64,000 nucleotides of DNA, from the NCBI RefSeq assembly GCF_000187895.1, contig NZ_DS990122.1, forward strand, positions 62,001 to 126,000, read 5' to 3'. How positions within the stretch are numbered: the stretch's first letter is position 1; every line of letters begins with the position of its first letter. The DNA is from Phocaeicola plebeius DSM 17135. Lineage in GTDB: Bacteria > Bacteroidota > Bacteroidia > Bacteroidales > Bacteroidaceae. Positions 35,131 to 43,375 of the stretch are shown piece by piece. The notes under the pieces were generated by a model. The model had not been told where the DNA came from, did no database searches, and worked only from the letters and a program-made list of their open reading frames with translations. The translations under genes and the position numbers were made by a program.

Positions 35131-36048
35131 TCATACTTTTTTATTAAAAAAATCATTTGCTTCAAGGTCTTTCTGTAAACATTCATATTCCTCCTCCCCA
35201 AAAGGATGGATAGGTAAACGACAAGGACCGCAGTCAACACCAACATATCTCATAATAGCTTTTCCTCCTCTCACACCTCCACCATATTTTATAATAACCT
35301 TAACTATATCTATGGATTTTTGTTGCAATTTACGGGCTGTAACCAAATCATTCTTTTCCATTGCATCAAAAATACCTTGATACACCTGTGGTAAGTAATT
35401 ATATGTACTACCCACCCCTGCAATTGCGCCAAAAGCAAGTCCAGAAATAAGAATTTCATCGTATCCATGTAATACTTCAAAAGTCCCGTCACAAAGCGTC
35501 AGACATTCTCCCATTTCCATTAAATTATTATGAGTATATTTCACACCTACAAGATTTGGCATATTTTTTTTCCCTTCTATAAGGAACTCTGCCACAGAAA
35601 GAGAAACTCCTGTCATAGATGGCATATTATAATAATAAAATGGTAAATCTTCAGCACTCTTAGCTATAGGTGTAAAAAATGCAACGAGATCAGCTACAGA
35701 TTGTGGCTTAAAAAAGCTAGGAGCCATAGCACCAATAGCATAAGCACCTGATTCCATTGCATGTCTTGCTAACTCCATAGCCTCAACCTGAGAATTACAA
35801 CCAACATGAGCTATCACTCTAAAACGCCCTTTGGCGTACTGTATCCACTTTTCTAACACCAATTTCCTTTCATTTACTGTTAGAGAAAGGGATTCCCCAG
35901 TGGTCCCACATACAAAAACACCCGAAACGCCAATTGCTGCAATATAATCTGCATATCTTTCAATCATCTCCAAATGAAGACTTCCATCTTCATGCATAGG
36001 CGTGAAAGTAGCAGCAATCATACCCTTTAATCGTTCATAATTTTTCAT
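35131..36048 (-). CDS. nanA: N-acetylneuraminate lyase (NanA-like, DapA superfamily)
   Basis: An aldolase expected to split N-acetylneuraminate into N-acetylmannosamine and pyruvate in the cytoplasm. 305 residues, TIM barrel. The carboxylate-binding GTTGE (48-52), the catalytic tyrosine in FYYYNMP (about 138-143) and the Schiff-base lysine in GVKYT (Lys170) are all present. It lies between the mutarotase-symporter gene (12 bp upstream) and susC, which supports sialic acid over dihydrodipicolinate synthesis. Other DapA-family aldolases cannot be excluded by motif alone. Confidence 0.85.
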   Translation of the reverse strand: MKNYERLKGMIAATFTPMHEDGSLHLEMIERYADYIAAIGVSGVFVCGTTGESLSLTVNERKLVLEKWIQYAKGRFRVIAHVGCNSQVEAMELARHAMESGAYAIGAMAPSFFKPQSVADLVAFFTPIAKSAEDLPFYYYNMPSMTGVSLSVAEFLIEGKKNMPNLVGVKYTHNNLMEMGECLTLCDGTFEVLHGYDEILISGLAFGAIAGVGSTYNYLPQVYQGIFDAMEKNDLVTARKLQQKSIDIVKVIIKYGGGVRGGKAIMRYVGVDCGPCRLPIHPFGEEEYECLQKDLEANDFFNKKV

Positions 36049-36060
36049 TGTAACTTAAAT

Positions 36061-38610
36061 TTAATGTTTATAAATTGTTAAATGCAATATATCTTTCCTA
36101 TTTTCTTTAAAGAAAAAGCTACAAACATAACCAATTACAAAACAGGATATTACACCCGTAGTCGTATAAAGTAACAAATGAACAGATTGTGAATTAATAA
36201 AGTATATCTGTACTATAATACTACCCACAATACCACAGATAGCTCCCCATGAGTTTGCTCTAACTGTAAGCATTCCTAACAAAAAAAGTCCCCCCATACT
36301 TCCTAATATTAAACCTAATATTCTATTAAATTCATCCCAAAGAGAACTTATCTCCCAAGTTGCCATCATATAAGCAAAAACAATCCCCAGACATCCCAAA
36401 ATAGCGGTAGTATTTTTTGCTGTTTTTAAGCTAGCATTTTTATAGAGTCTAGAATGAATATCTACCACATAAGCTGTAGCAGCAGAATTCATACTGCTGC
36501 TCAAAGTGGACATTGCGGCTGCAAAAATTCCAGAAATAAGAAGCCCTGTCACCCCCTGAGGCAACTGACTAAATATATACCACGGAAATATTGCATCTCC
36601 ATCAACTATAGTCATACTTAAATCTGCAGGATGTGACTTATAAAAAACATAAAGTGCCGTTCCCACAAAAAAGAAGATTAATGATGCAGGAATTGTCAAA
36701 CAAGCATTTGTTAATACACTCTTGCGTGCTTTCCCTTCTGTTTCAGTTGTCATATATCGCTGTACCATCGTTTGATCCGTCCCATAAGTCGTCAAATTAG
36801 TAAAAAACGAGGCTATCAGAACGGTCCATAATGCCGGCTGGCGCAAATCAAAATCAAGATTTCCTAAATCAAACTTATTATCTATACAAGCTTCTGATAT
36901 TATTCCCATAAACCCGCCGTCCACATGACAAATTATAAAAATAATACACAAGATAGCCCCTCCCATCAAAACTACTACCTGAAGAGCCTCAGTCCACACA
37001 ACAGCCTCTATCCCCCCCATCATTGTATAAATCAGACTTAGAATTCCCATCAAGCTAATGCATAACATAATATCCATTCCTGTTGCTATATTCAATGCAA
37101 TAGCCGGAAGATAAAGAACCACGCCCATTCTTCCTATTTGAAACAAAATGAAAGAAAGACTTGAAAATACACGAATAGCATAATTAAAACGAACCTCAAG
37201 ATATTCATAAGCCGTTGTACTATTCAATTTTCTAAAAAATGGAATAAATAAAAATATAATTACTGGTACAACCATTAAAATACCCGCATTTATAAATATA
37301 TAGCTCCAATCTGAGGCATAAGCTTTTGCAGGAATAGCCATAAAAGTAATAGCACTTAAAGCCGTCCCAAAAATACTTAAGCCAACAACCCACCAAGGAA
37401 TCCTTCCACCGCCCTTAAAATAATCATTTGTACTTTTTTGCCGTTTCGAGAAATAATAACCAATCCAAGCTAACAATAAAAAATAGAATACAATTACTAA
37501 ATAATTGACGATACCAAGGCTCTTTTCGTATGGCACAATACGAAAAGATAAAACCAAAGGAGTACGTACTCCTGGATGAATCTCGCCACTAGTCAAATAT
37601 GTAACTCCATTATGAGAAACTAAATTAGTAGTTAAAGCTAATGGATACGGACACTCATCCTTAACAATCAGTGTCTGGGTTATTGTATGAAACAAACGCA
37701 CCTTCCTATCAAACCCTGGATGTGACACAGAAGCTGGTTGCATAGTATCAGATCCCCCTAATAATAAAATATGATTTGCCCCTTGTGGCATTGCTGTTCC
37801 AGCCATTACTGGGAAATCTCCTTTCAATCTATTCCAGCTATTTATTTGAGGATTATAGACATACCCATCCGACAATATTTTAATATTTCCCTTTGCATCA
37901 TAATTACGTCCACTAAATAAATAAAAGCATTTATCCACTCCATTATTTTGTACGGTACTAACCGCATAACCTCTAGCTTCTCCCGGCCAGGACATCAAAC
38001 GTTGCCAGCCTTTATCTTTGCAAGCCAAATCAAGCATCAAAAAATGAGAAGTTGCCTTTGCAGCAACCATTTGTTCTTGTCCACCAGCTATAAAGATTTT
38101 ATTATCTAACAAAGCTCCAGTCGCATTTGCTAAAGGAACCGGTAAAGTAGGCCAATCTGTAGATATTTGAACTTCTCCGTTTTTCAACGTCAACAAAAAA
38201 ACATCATCATAACAACGTTCAGAATCACAGCCTCCAATACAAAGTAAACCTTCAGGTAACATAATAGATACTCCATAAGCTATTTTTTTAGGTAAAGCAT
38301 TATCTATTACATGCCATAACGAATCTTGGGAAGACCTATAATATAAAGTACTCCACCAAACTTTTTCGCTCCCAACTTCCCACGGTTTCTTATTTGGGAA
38401 ATTAGCTCCTCCAGCAATCACTAAATTATCCCCTATAAAACCAGAAAAAGCTCCAGCAATACCAGGATTCTCTTTACCATGAATAGCAGGCAAACTTAAA
38501 GAAGCGTCCCAATCAATTTTATCTTCTATAACATGCGTTTCATTTAAAGCCATCAATCGGCTCAATGAAATTATAAAAAGACATAATATTAAAGATATTT
38601 TTCGGTTCAT
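36061..38610 (-). CDS. Fusion of NanM-like Kelch mutarotase and sodium-solute symporter
   Basis: 849 residues. After a signal peptide (MNRKISLILCLFIISLSRLMA), residues about 35-355 form a Kelch beta-propeller of the sialic-acid mutarotase type (FSGFIGDNLVIAGGANFPNK, KIFIAGGQEQ, ILLLGGSDTM). This resembles the cyclically permuted NanM relatives. From about 366 the protein continues as a sodium-solute symporter with about 13 membrane helices (STNDYFKGGGRIPWWVVGLS and AAAMSTLSSSMNSAATAYVVD are typical SSS motifs). The propeller should face the periplasm and convert alpha to beta sialic acid beside the channel. It follows the GntR gene by 19 bp and precedes nanA by 12 bp. Confidence 0.88.
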   Translation of the reverse strand: MNRKISLILCLFIISLSRLMALNETHVIEDKIDWDASLSLPAIHGKENPGIAGAFSGFIGDNLVIAGGANFPNKKPWEVGSEKVWWSTLYYRSSQDSLWHVIDNALPKKIAYGVSIMLPEGLLCIGGCDSERCYDDVFLLTLKNGEVQISTDWPTLPVPLANATGALLDNKIFIAGGQEQMVAAKATSHFLMLDLACKDKGWQRLMSWPGEARGYAVSTVQNNGVDKCFYLFSGRNYDAKGNIKILSDGYVYNPQINSWNRLKGDFPVMAGTAMPQGANHILLLGGSDTMQPASVSHPGFDRKVRLFHTITQTLIVKDECPYPLALTTNLVSHNGVTYLTSGEIHPGVRTPLVLSFRIVPYEKSLGIVNYLVIVFYFLLLAWIGYYFSKRQKSTNDYFKGGGRIPWWVVGLSIFGTALSAITFMAIPAKAYASDWSYIFINAGILMVVPVIIFLFIPFFRKLNSTTAYEYLEVRFNYAIRVFSSLSFILFQIGRMGVVLYLPAIALNIATGMDIMLCISLMGILSLIYTMMGGIEAVVWTEALQVVVLMGGAILCIIFIICHVDGGFMGIISEACIDNKFDLGNLDFDLRQPALWTVLIASFFTNLTTYGTDQTMVQRYMTTETEGKARKSVLTNACLTIPASLIFFFVGTALYVFYKSHPADLSMTIVDGDAIFPWYIFSQLPQGVTGLLISGIFAAAMSTLSSSMNSAATAYVVDIHSRLYKNASLKTAKNTTAILGCLGIVFAYMMATWEISSLWDEFNRILGLILGSMGGLFLLGMLTVRANSWGAICGIVGSIIVQIYFINSQSVHLLLYTTTGVISCFVIGYVCSFFFKENRKDILHLTIYKH

Positions 38611-38629
38611 AGATTAAGGTTTTTATTAG

Positions 38630-39358
38630 TTATCGATTCATTTTCCCCAATAATATTTTATAAACCATAAAATGCTTTTCCAACGCTTTTCTAAATCCAT
38701 CAGCATCCTTCTTTTCCAATAAACGCAACAAATCATGGTGAGTAACCAAGTCTCCCTTTTCTTTAATTTCATCATTGATAGGAGCTAATAAATCTTTAAA
38801 CTTAGACTTGACAAATTCCATAACCGGACGGATAATACTCTGAAATTCAGATATAGTTCTATTACCTGTTATTTCATATAACTTTGAATGGAACGTATAT
38901 TCACTAATAGAAGAATATTCATTATTACCCATCATTTCTCCAGCCTCCACTATAGCCTGTAAGTCTTTTAAATCATCATCTGTCAGATTTCTAAAAATAT
39001 CACTGCAAATTCCTATTTCTAAAGCAATACGAAAATCAAGAATATCAAACAAAGAAGACTCACTTAAAATACGGGGGTCTATAATTCGAGTCATCCCCCC
39101 CAACAAGGATGGTTCACGTAAGACCATTCCTCTGCGAGGACGAGACTCTATCATTCCAATCATTTTTAGTCTACTTAAGGCCTCTCTAAGAACATTCCTA
39201 GCCACTCCCAAAGAAGCAGCTAAATCCATCTCATTAGGAATTGGATCTCCTATCTGTAAGTTATTCTCTTTAAAGTAATTCAACAGCCGATCTTCAACCT
39301 GGTCAACCAAAGTCATATTCGTTTTTACTATACGTAAAGTGTCCATAGTATTAGCCAT
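38630..39358 (-). CDS. GntR-family regulator with FCD domain
   Basis: The start chosen is the ATG at 39358 (MANTMDTLRIVKT), giving 242 residues; a farther ATG at 39397 would cover the palindrome at 39374-39390. The winged helix (about 13-80) shows GDPIPNEMDLAASLGVARNV, LREALSRLKMIGMIESRPRRG. The FCD ligand domain (about 95-240) has DFRIALEIGICSDI, FHSKLYEITGN and THHDLLRLL, including the metal-site histidines. Probably a repressor induced by a sialic-acid pathway metabolite, heading its own operon. NanR of E. coli belongs to the same family. Confidence 0.88.
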   Translation of the reverse strand: MANTMDTLRIVKTNMTLVDQVEDRLLNYFKENNLQIGDPIPNEMDLAASLGVARNVLREALSRLKMIGMIESRPRRGMVLREPSLLGGMTRIIDPRILSESSLFDILDFRIALEIGICSDIFRNLTDDDLKDLQAIVEAGEMMGNNEYSSISEYTFHSKLYEITGNRTISEFQSIIRPVMEFVKSKFKDLLAPINDEIKEKGDLVTHHDLLRLLEKKDADGFRKALEKHFMVYKILLGKMNR

Positions 39359-39373
39359 TTGATATATAAATAG

Positions 39374-39390
39374 TATTTGTATGACAAATA
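39374..39390. promoter_or_regulatory. Perfect palindrome, candidate operator of the GntR/FCD regulator
   Basis: TATTTGT-ATG-ACAAATA has 7-bp arms and a 3-bp centre. It lies 16-32 bp before the chosen GntR start, where autorepression would act. Its arms recur as separate half-sites at 35064-35096. Confidence 0.55.
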
Positions 39391-39397
39391 ACTGCAA

Positions 39398-39698
39398 TTT
39401 CTACATAATATCCAAACAAAAACCAATAATTAACATATTTAAATAATTGATATAAGGAATAGAAATGAATTCTCAAAGATATTTACAATATAAATAAACT
39501 TGTATCTTATATAAAACTATAAAAACAAGTATTCAAATTTCATTATAGCAACTCTAATATTTATACGACAAGTTATAATATCTTTTAATAAAGTTATTAT
39601 AAGTAATCTCTATTCAAACAATACTTTCCAACACCATATTGTCGATAAAATCCTACGAAGTACGTATTATATGCTACAATCGTACAAGGAGATATGCC
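39398..39698. other. AT-rich divergent region between the sialic-acid operon and the propeller gene
   Basis: About 300 bp with no credible gene. It must hold the operon promoter (minus). Weak copies of the operator-like arms occur (CTTGTAT near 39499, TACGACAA near 39564). The base composition changes from AT-rich to core-like just before 39732. A plus-strand ATG at 39639 in frame with the propeller gene was not accepted as its start. Confidence 0.45.
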
Positions 39699-39706
39699 TA
39701 CTTTTG
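39699..39706 (+). promoter_or_regulatory. Candidate -7 box upstream of the propeller hydrolase gene
   Basis: TACTTTTG fits TAnnTTTG, 25 bp before the ATG at 39732. It lies inside the longer alternative reading and therefore favours the 39732 start. Confidence 0.5.
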
Positions 39707-39731
39707 TCAAGAATTATACATAATACCTACC

Positions 39732-41345
39732 ATGAAAAATATATTCTGCTTTTTAACCTTATTGCTCAGCCTGGGTGTAAACGCTCAAATCACAGAACGT
39801 ACATTGCCCACCGAATGGAAAAACCTTATTGATGGAGGGCGGTTTAAAGACCGCTTCCTGCCTATGCCCGACGGGAGGTCCGGCGACAATGTGTGGGGAA
39901 CCGACTCGGTACGTCTCCGGTACGTTGACAACGGAATTGAAAATCCAGAACTTTCTTTTTGGGGAGGAAACATTCTTAAAGGCAAGGACAATAAATACCA
40001 TCTCTTTGTCTGCGGATGGCCGGAAAACTCGCCCAAGGGCCACATGACATGGCCCAAATCTACCGTATTCCATACGACAAGTGACTGTTTGAGCGGACCT
40101 TATACCATCTGCGACACAATTGGGAAGGGACATAATCCAGAAGCATTTATACTAAAAGACGGACGTCCCGTGGTGTACGTTATCAACGGATATTACATTG
40201 CAGACAGCCTGAATGGGCCGTGGACGTACAGTCATTTCACCTTCGACAAGAGAAACAGAAAAATCATTGAGGGGCTGTCTAACCTGACCTTTGCCAGAAG
40301 AAGTGACGGTTCTTATCTGATGGTATGCCGCGGAGGAGGGGTATGGATCAGTGAAAACGGTATCTCTCCTTATCAGCAGGTAAGCGACAGAAGTGTGTAT
40401 CCGGACGTAAACGGGGAATTTGAGGACCCGGTCATCTGGAAAGACAGCTTGCAATATCACCTTATCGTCAACGACTGGCTGGGAAGAATTGCCTACTACC
40501 AACGCTCCATCGACGGTATCCACTGGATTACAGAGGAGGGCGAGGCTTATACTCCGGGAATAGCCGCTCACAAGGATGGCTACAAGGAAAACTGGTTTAA
40601 GTATGAGCGCATGAAAGTGTTTCAAGATGAATACGGACGCCCTATTCAGGCCAACTTTGCCGTTATCGATACCATCAAATGGGAAGACCATCCCAATGAC
40701 CGGCACAGTTCAAAGAATATATGTATCCCTCTGAACAAAGGATTACGTTTGTCTGTCCTGAACGAGGATACGATTACCGCCCAGACCAAGGAAATCAAGG
40801 TGCTGGTAAAAGCAGAGGAAGGGGTTGACTTCAAGGATTTCGACATGAAATCGTTGAGATTCGGAAGCTCCTCGGACGTAAATTACGGAAAGGGATGCAA
40901 GGCTGTCAAACGTATCGCTTCGGGCAAGGACCTGATTATCGTATTCGATGGTAAAAACAATACCATCAGAAAAGATGAATTTGCTCCCAAACTGCTAGGA
41001 AAGACAAAAAAAGGAGATTTGCTGTACGGATATGCCAGACTGCCTTACGTCAATTATCATCCGGCATGCTTGTCGGCGGCATATCCTATGACGTATGACA
41101 AGCAATTGGAACTGGAAGTGAAGAATTTCGGTTTGTCCACCTCTGAAGAAACAGACCTGACCGTACTGGTTAATGGAGTAAAACTGGCAGAAGGACAAGT
41201 GAAAGTGCTTTCACCGTATGAAAGTGTAAAACTTAGCTTGCCTTGCATAAACGCGGCTAAGATTGACAACCAAACTTTATTTACGATTGTGTACAGCCAG
41301 CACGGTAAGGAAATCCGTAAAGAGACCATACAGAATTTCGACTGA
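39732..41345 (+). CDS. Secreted beta-propeller glycosidase-like protein (GH43-like)
   Basis: 537 residues from the ATG at 39732, which places a signal peptide (MKNIFCFLTLLLSLGVNAQ) at the N-terminus. Residues about 60-340 show repeated blades typical of five-bladed clan GH-F/J-like hydrolases (GNILKGKDNKYHLFVCGWPE, GHNPEAFILKDGRPVVYVIN, FEDPVIWKDSLQYHLIVNDW). The C-terminal ~170 residues look like a beta-sandwich accessory domain (LELEVKNFGLSTSEETDLTV, CARDB-like). The substrate is unknown. It is divergent from the sialic-acid operon and richer in G+C, so it may not belong to that locus. A terminator follows. Confidence 0.6.
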   Translation: MKNIFCFLTLLLSLGVNAQITERTLPTEWKNLIDGGRFKDRFLPMPDGRSGDNVWGTDSVRLRYVDNGIENPELSFWGGNILKGKDNKYHLFVCGWPENSPKGHMTWPKSTVFHTTSDCLSGPYTICDTIGKGHNPEAFILKDGRPVVYVINGYYIADSLNGPWTYSHFTFDKRNRKIIEGLSNLTFARRSDGSYLMVCRGGGVWISENGISPYQQVSDRSVYPDVNGEFEDPVIWKDSLQYHLIVNDWLGRIAYYQRSIDGIHWITEEGEAYTPGIAAHKDGYKENWFKYERMKVFQDEYGRPIQANFAVIDTIKWEDHPNDRHSSKNICIPLNKGLRLSVLNEDTITAQTKEIKVLVKAEEGVDFKDFDMKSLRFGSSSDVNYGKGCKAVKRIASGKDLIIVFDGKNNTIRKDEFAPKLLGKTKKGDLLYGYARLPYVNYHPACLSAAYPMTYDKQLELEVKNFGLSTSEETDLTVLVNGVKLAEGQVKVLSPYESVKLSLPCINAAKIDNQTLFTIVYSQHGKEIRKETIQNFD

Positions 41346-41371
41346 TAAAACGTTATCTTATACACACGAAC

Positions 41372-41417
41372 GGGGAATACGAGCTTCTTTTCAGAGGATA
41401 TTGTATTCCCTTTTTTA
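41372..41417 (+). terminator. Terminator after the propeller hydrolase gene
   Basis: GGGAATAC (41373-41380) pairs with GTATTCCC (41403-41410), followed by TTTTTTAT. Confidence 0.85.
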
Positions 41418-41491
41418 TGAGACTCTATCTCAATTGTCAATTATTTACTTTATTCCTTCTTTTCTTGTGCACATAATTCGCAAGTTCTCTC

Positions 41492-41499
41492 TATATTTG
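41492..41499 (+). promoter_or_regulatory. Candidate -7 box upstream of the C26-M19 gene
   Basis: TATATTTG fits TAnnTTTG, 28 bp before the ATG at 41528. The nearest TTG upstream is spaced about 24 bp, longer than usual. Confidence 0.5.
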
Positions 41500-41527
41500 C
41501 CTTACTTGGTAAATAAAGAAGGAACAC

Positions 41528-43297
41528 ATGAAAACAAATTTTTCTTTCGATATGCAGGCCCTCGACGAGGGCATTCACAGCCGCTTCCCCAATCATAAGG
41601 AAGCACCGCTTATCGGACTTACCGGGAGCTTCAGCGACGGTAATCTGACATTGGCTCCGGGGTATTATCAGTCTATCATTCAGGCCGGAGGGGTGCCGGT
41701 GGTCATTCCTCCTTACGAGGATATAAACTTGCTGCTCAATACGCTTGAACAGCTTGACGGACTGTTGCTCACCGGAGGAGGCGACTTGAATCCGTTATTC
41801 CTGCACGAAGATCCTATCCGGGAACTTCACAGCATCAATCCGTACCGCGACCGCCAGGAACTGCTTCTGACGCGTCTGGCTGCCAACCGACAGATTCCGA
41901 TATTAGGTATCTGCCGAGGGATGCAGGTCATCAATGCGGCATTAGGAGGCACACTCTATCAGGACATCTATGCACAGAAGGATACCCCATCGATTAAACA
42001 CAGTCAGGAGTTGGAGCGGAGTTTCCCATCGCACAGGGTAGAGTTAGCAGAAGGCAGTCTGTTGGCTCGTATCTTAAACACCAAGGAGGTAGCCGTAAAT
42101 TCTTTCCATCATCAGGCCGTGAAAGAAGCTGCTCCGGGTTTCCGTGTATCGGCCACGGCACCCGATGGAGTAATAGAGGCAATAGAAAGCACAGAATACA
42201 AATCTATTATAGGGGTGCAATGGCATCCGGAATGTTTCATTCTGAATCAGGACAAGTGCATGATGCCGTTGTTCGGATGGCTCGTTCGTGAAGCTGGTTC
42301 ATTCCAGAAAGCCAAGAAGCTGCACGAGCGTCTGCTGATTCTCGACACACACTGTGATACTCCGATGTTCTTCGACCAGCATATCCGCTTCCACGCACGG
42401 GACCCGAAGATTAAAGTGGACCTACATAAAATGACGGAGGGACGGCAGGATGCAACCATCATGGTGGCTTACCTGGAACAGAAGGAACGTACAGATGAAG
42501 CGCTGCTGGCTGCAACGGCCAAGGCAGACCGTCTACTGAATGAGATTGAGGAGATGGTAGCTATGAACTGTACGGCTGTAGACATCGCTTATTCCCCCAA
42601 CGACTTATACCGTCTGAAACGGAAAGGAAAGAAGGCCATTATGTTAGGCATTGAAAATGGATATGCCATCGGAAAGGATTTAAGTCGGGTAGCACATTTC
42701 CGGAAACGGGGTGTAGTGTATATGACGCTCTGCCACAATGGAAACAACGACATCTGCGGTTCTGCACGCTACAATGAAGAAAACTTGGGAGTTACTCCGT
42801 TTGGGGAGCAGGTTATTCAGGAGATGAACCGCCTGGGAATGATGGTGGATTTGTCACACAGTGGGGAACGGACATTCTACGAGACACTGGACATCAGCAG
42901 CCAACCGGTGGTTTGTTCGCATTCTTCCAGTCGTGCGCTCTGTGACCATCCCCGTAACCTGACCGACGACCAGCTTCGTGCCATAGCCCGCAAGGGAGGT
43001 GTGGTACAGGTATGCTTGTATAGCGGCTTCCTCCGTAAGGAGCGTCCGGCTCACATCTTGGATGCCATCGAACACCTAAATCACATGGTGAACGTGATGG
43101 GTATCGAACATGTGGGAATCGGCAGTGACTTTGACGGTGACGGAGGTATTATCGGATGCAACGACTCTTCGGAAATGATCAATCTGACTCGTCAGTTGCT
43201 TCATGAACGGTACAGCGAGGAAGACATCCGGCGCATTTGGGGAGGTAATTTCTTGCGTGTCATGCAGCAAGTACAGGAGAATGGCTCCTACAAATAA
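41528..43297 (+). CDS. Fusion of C26 gamma-glutamyl hydrolase and M19 membrane-type dipeptidase
   Basis: 589 residues without a signal peptide. Residues about 25-255 form a class I glutamine-amidotransferase-like peptidase C26/PuuD domain: LLLTGGGDLNPLF, the nucleophile Cys129 in GICRGMQ and His233/Glu235 in GVQWHPE. Residues about 265-585 form an M19 (renal) dipeptidase with its metal ligands: DTHCDTP (His275, Asp277), IENGY, DLSHSG, SHSSSR and GSDFDG. One chain could remove a gamma-glutamyl group and then cut the resulting dipeptide. Candidate substrates are gamma-glutamyl peptides such as glutathione fragments or peptidoglycan-derived peptides; this is inference. Confidence 0.9.
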   Translation: MKTNFSFDMQALDEGIHSRFPNHKEAPLIGLTGSFSDGNLTLAPGYYQSIIQAGGVPVVIPPYEDINLLLNTLEQLDGLLLTGGGDLNPLFLHEDPIRELHSINPYRDRQELLLTRLAANRQIPILGICRGMQVINAALGGTLYQDIYAQKDTPSIKHSQELERSFPSHRVELAEGSLLARILNTKEVAVNSFHHQAVKEAAPGFRVSATAPDGVIEAIESTEYKSIIGVQWHPECFILNQDKCMMPLFGWLVREAGSFQKAKKLHERLLILDTHCDTPMFFDQHIRFHARDPKIKVDLHKMTEGRQDATIMVAYLEQKERTDEALLAATAKADRLLNEIEEMVAMNCTAVDIAYSPNDLYRLKRKGKKAIMLGIENGYAIGKDLSRVAHFRKRGVVYMTLCHNGNNDICGSARYNEENLGVTPFGEQVIQEMNRLGMMVDLSHSGERTFYETLDISSQPVVCSHSSSRALCDHPRNLTDDQLRAIARKGGVVQVCLYSGFLRKERPAHILDAIEHLNHMVNVMGIEHVGIGSDFDGDGGIIGCNDSSEMINLTRQLLHERYSEEDIRRIWGGNFLRVMQQVQENGSYK

Positions 43298-43343
43298 AGT
43301 TTAAAACCCGATTGCCGTTGCAAGGCGTGTACAAAAATAAGTT

Positions 43344-43351
43344 TACCTTTG
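43344..43351 (+). promoter_or_regulatory. Candidate -7 box upstream of the glutaminyl cyclase gene
   Basis: TACCTTTG fits TAnnTTTG, 24 bp before the ATG at 43376. A TTG 23 bp upstream is a loose -33 match. Confidence 0.5.
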
Positions 43352-43375
43352 CACCACAATCAAAACAAGTGAATT

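Noticed and set aside
39639..39731. Upstream start for the propeller hydrolase
   Set aside because: It would bury the signal peptide behind 31 residues and include the candidate -7 box at 39699.
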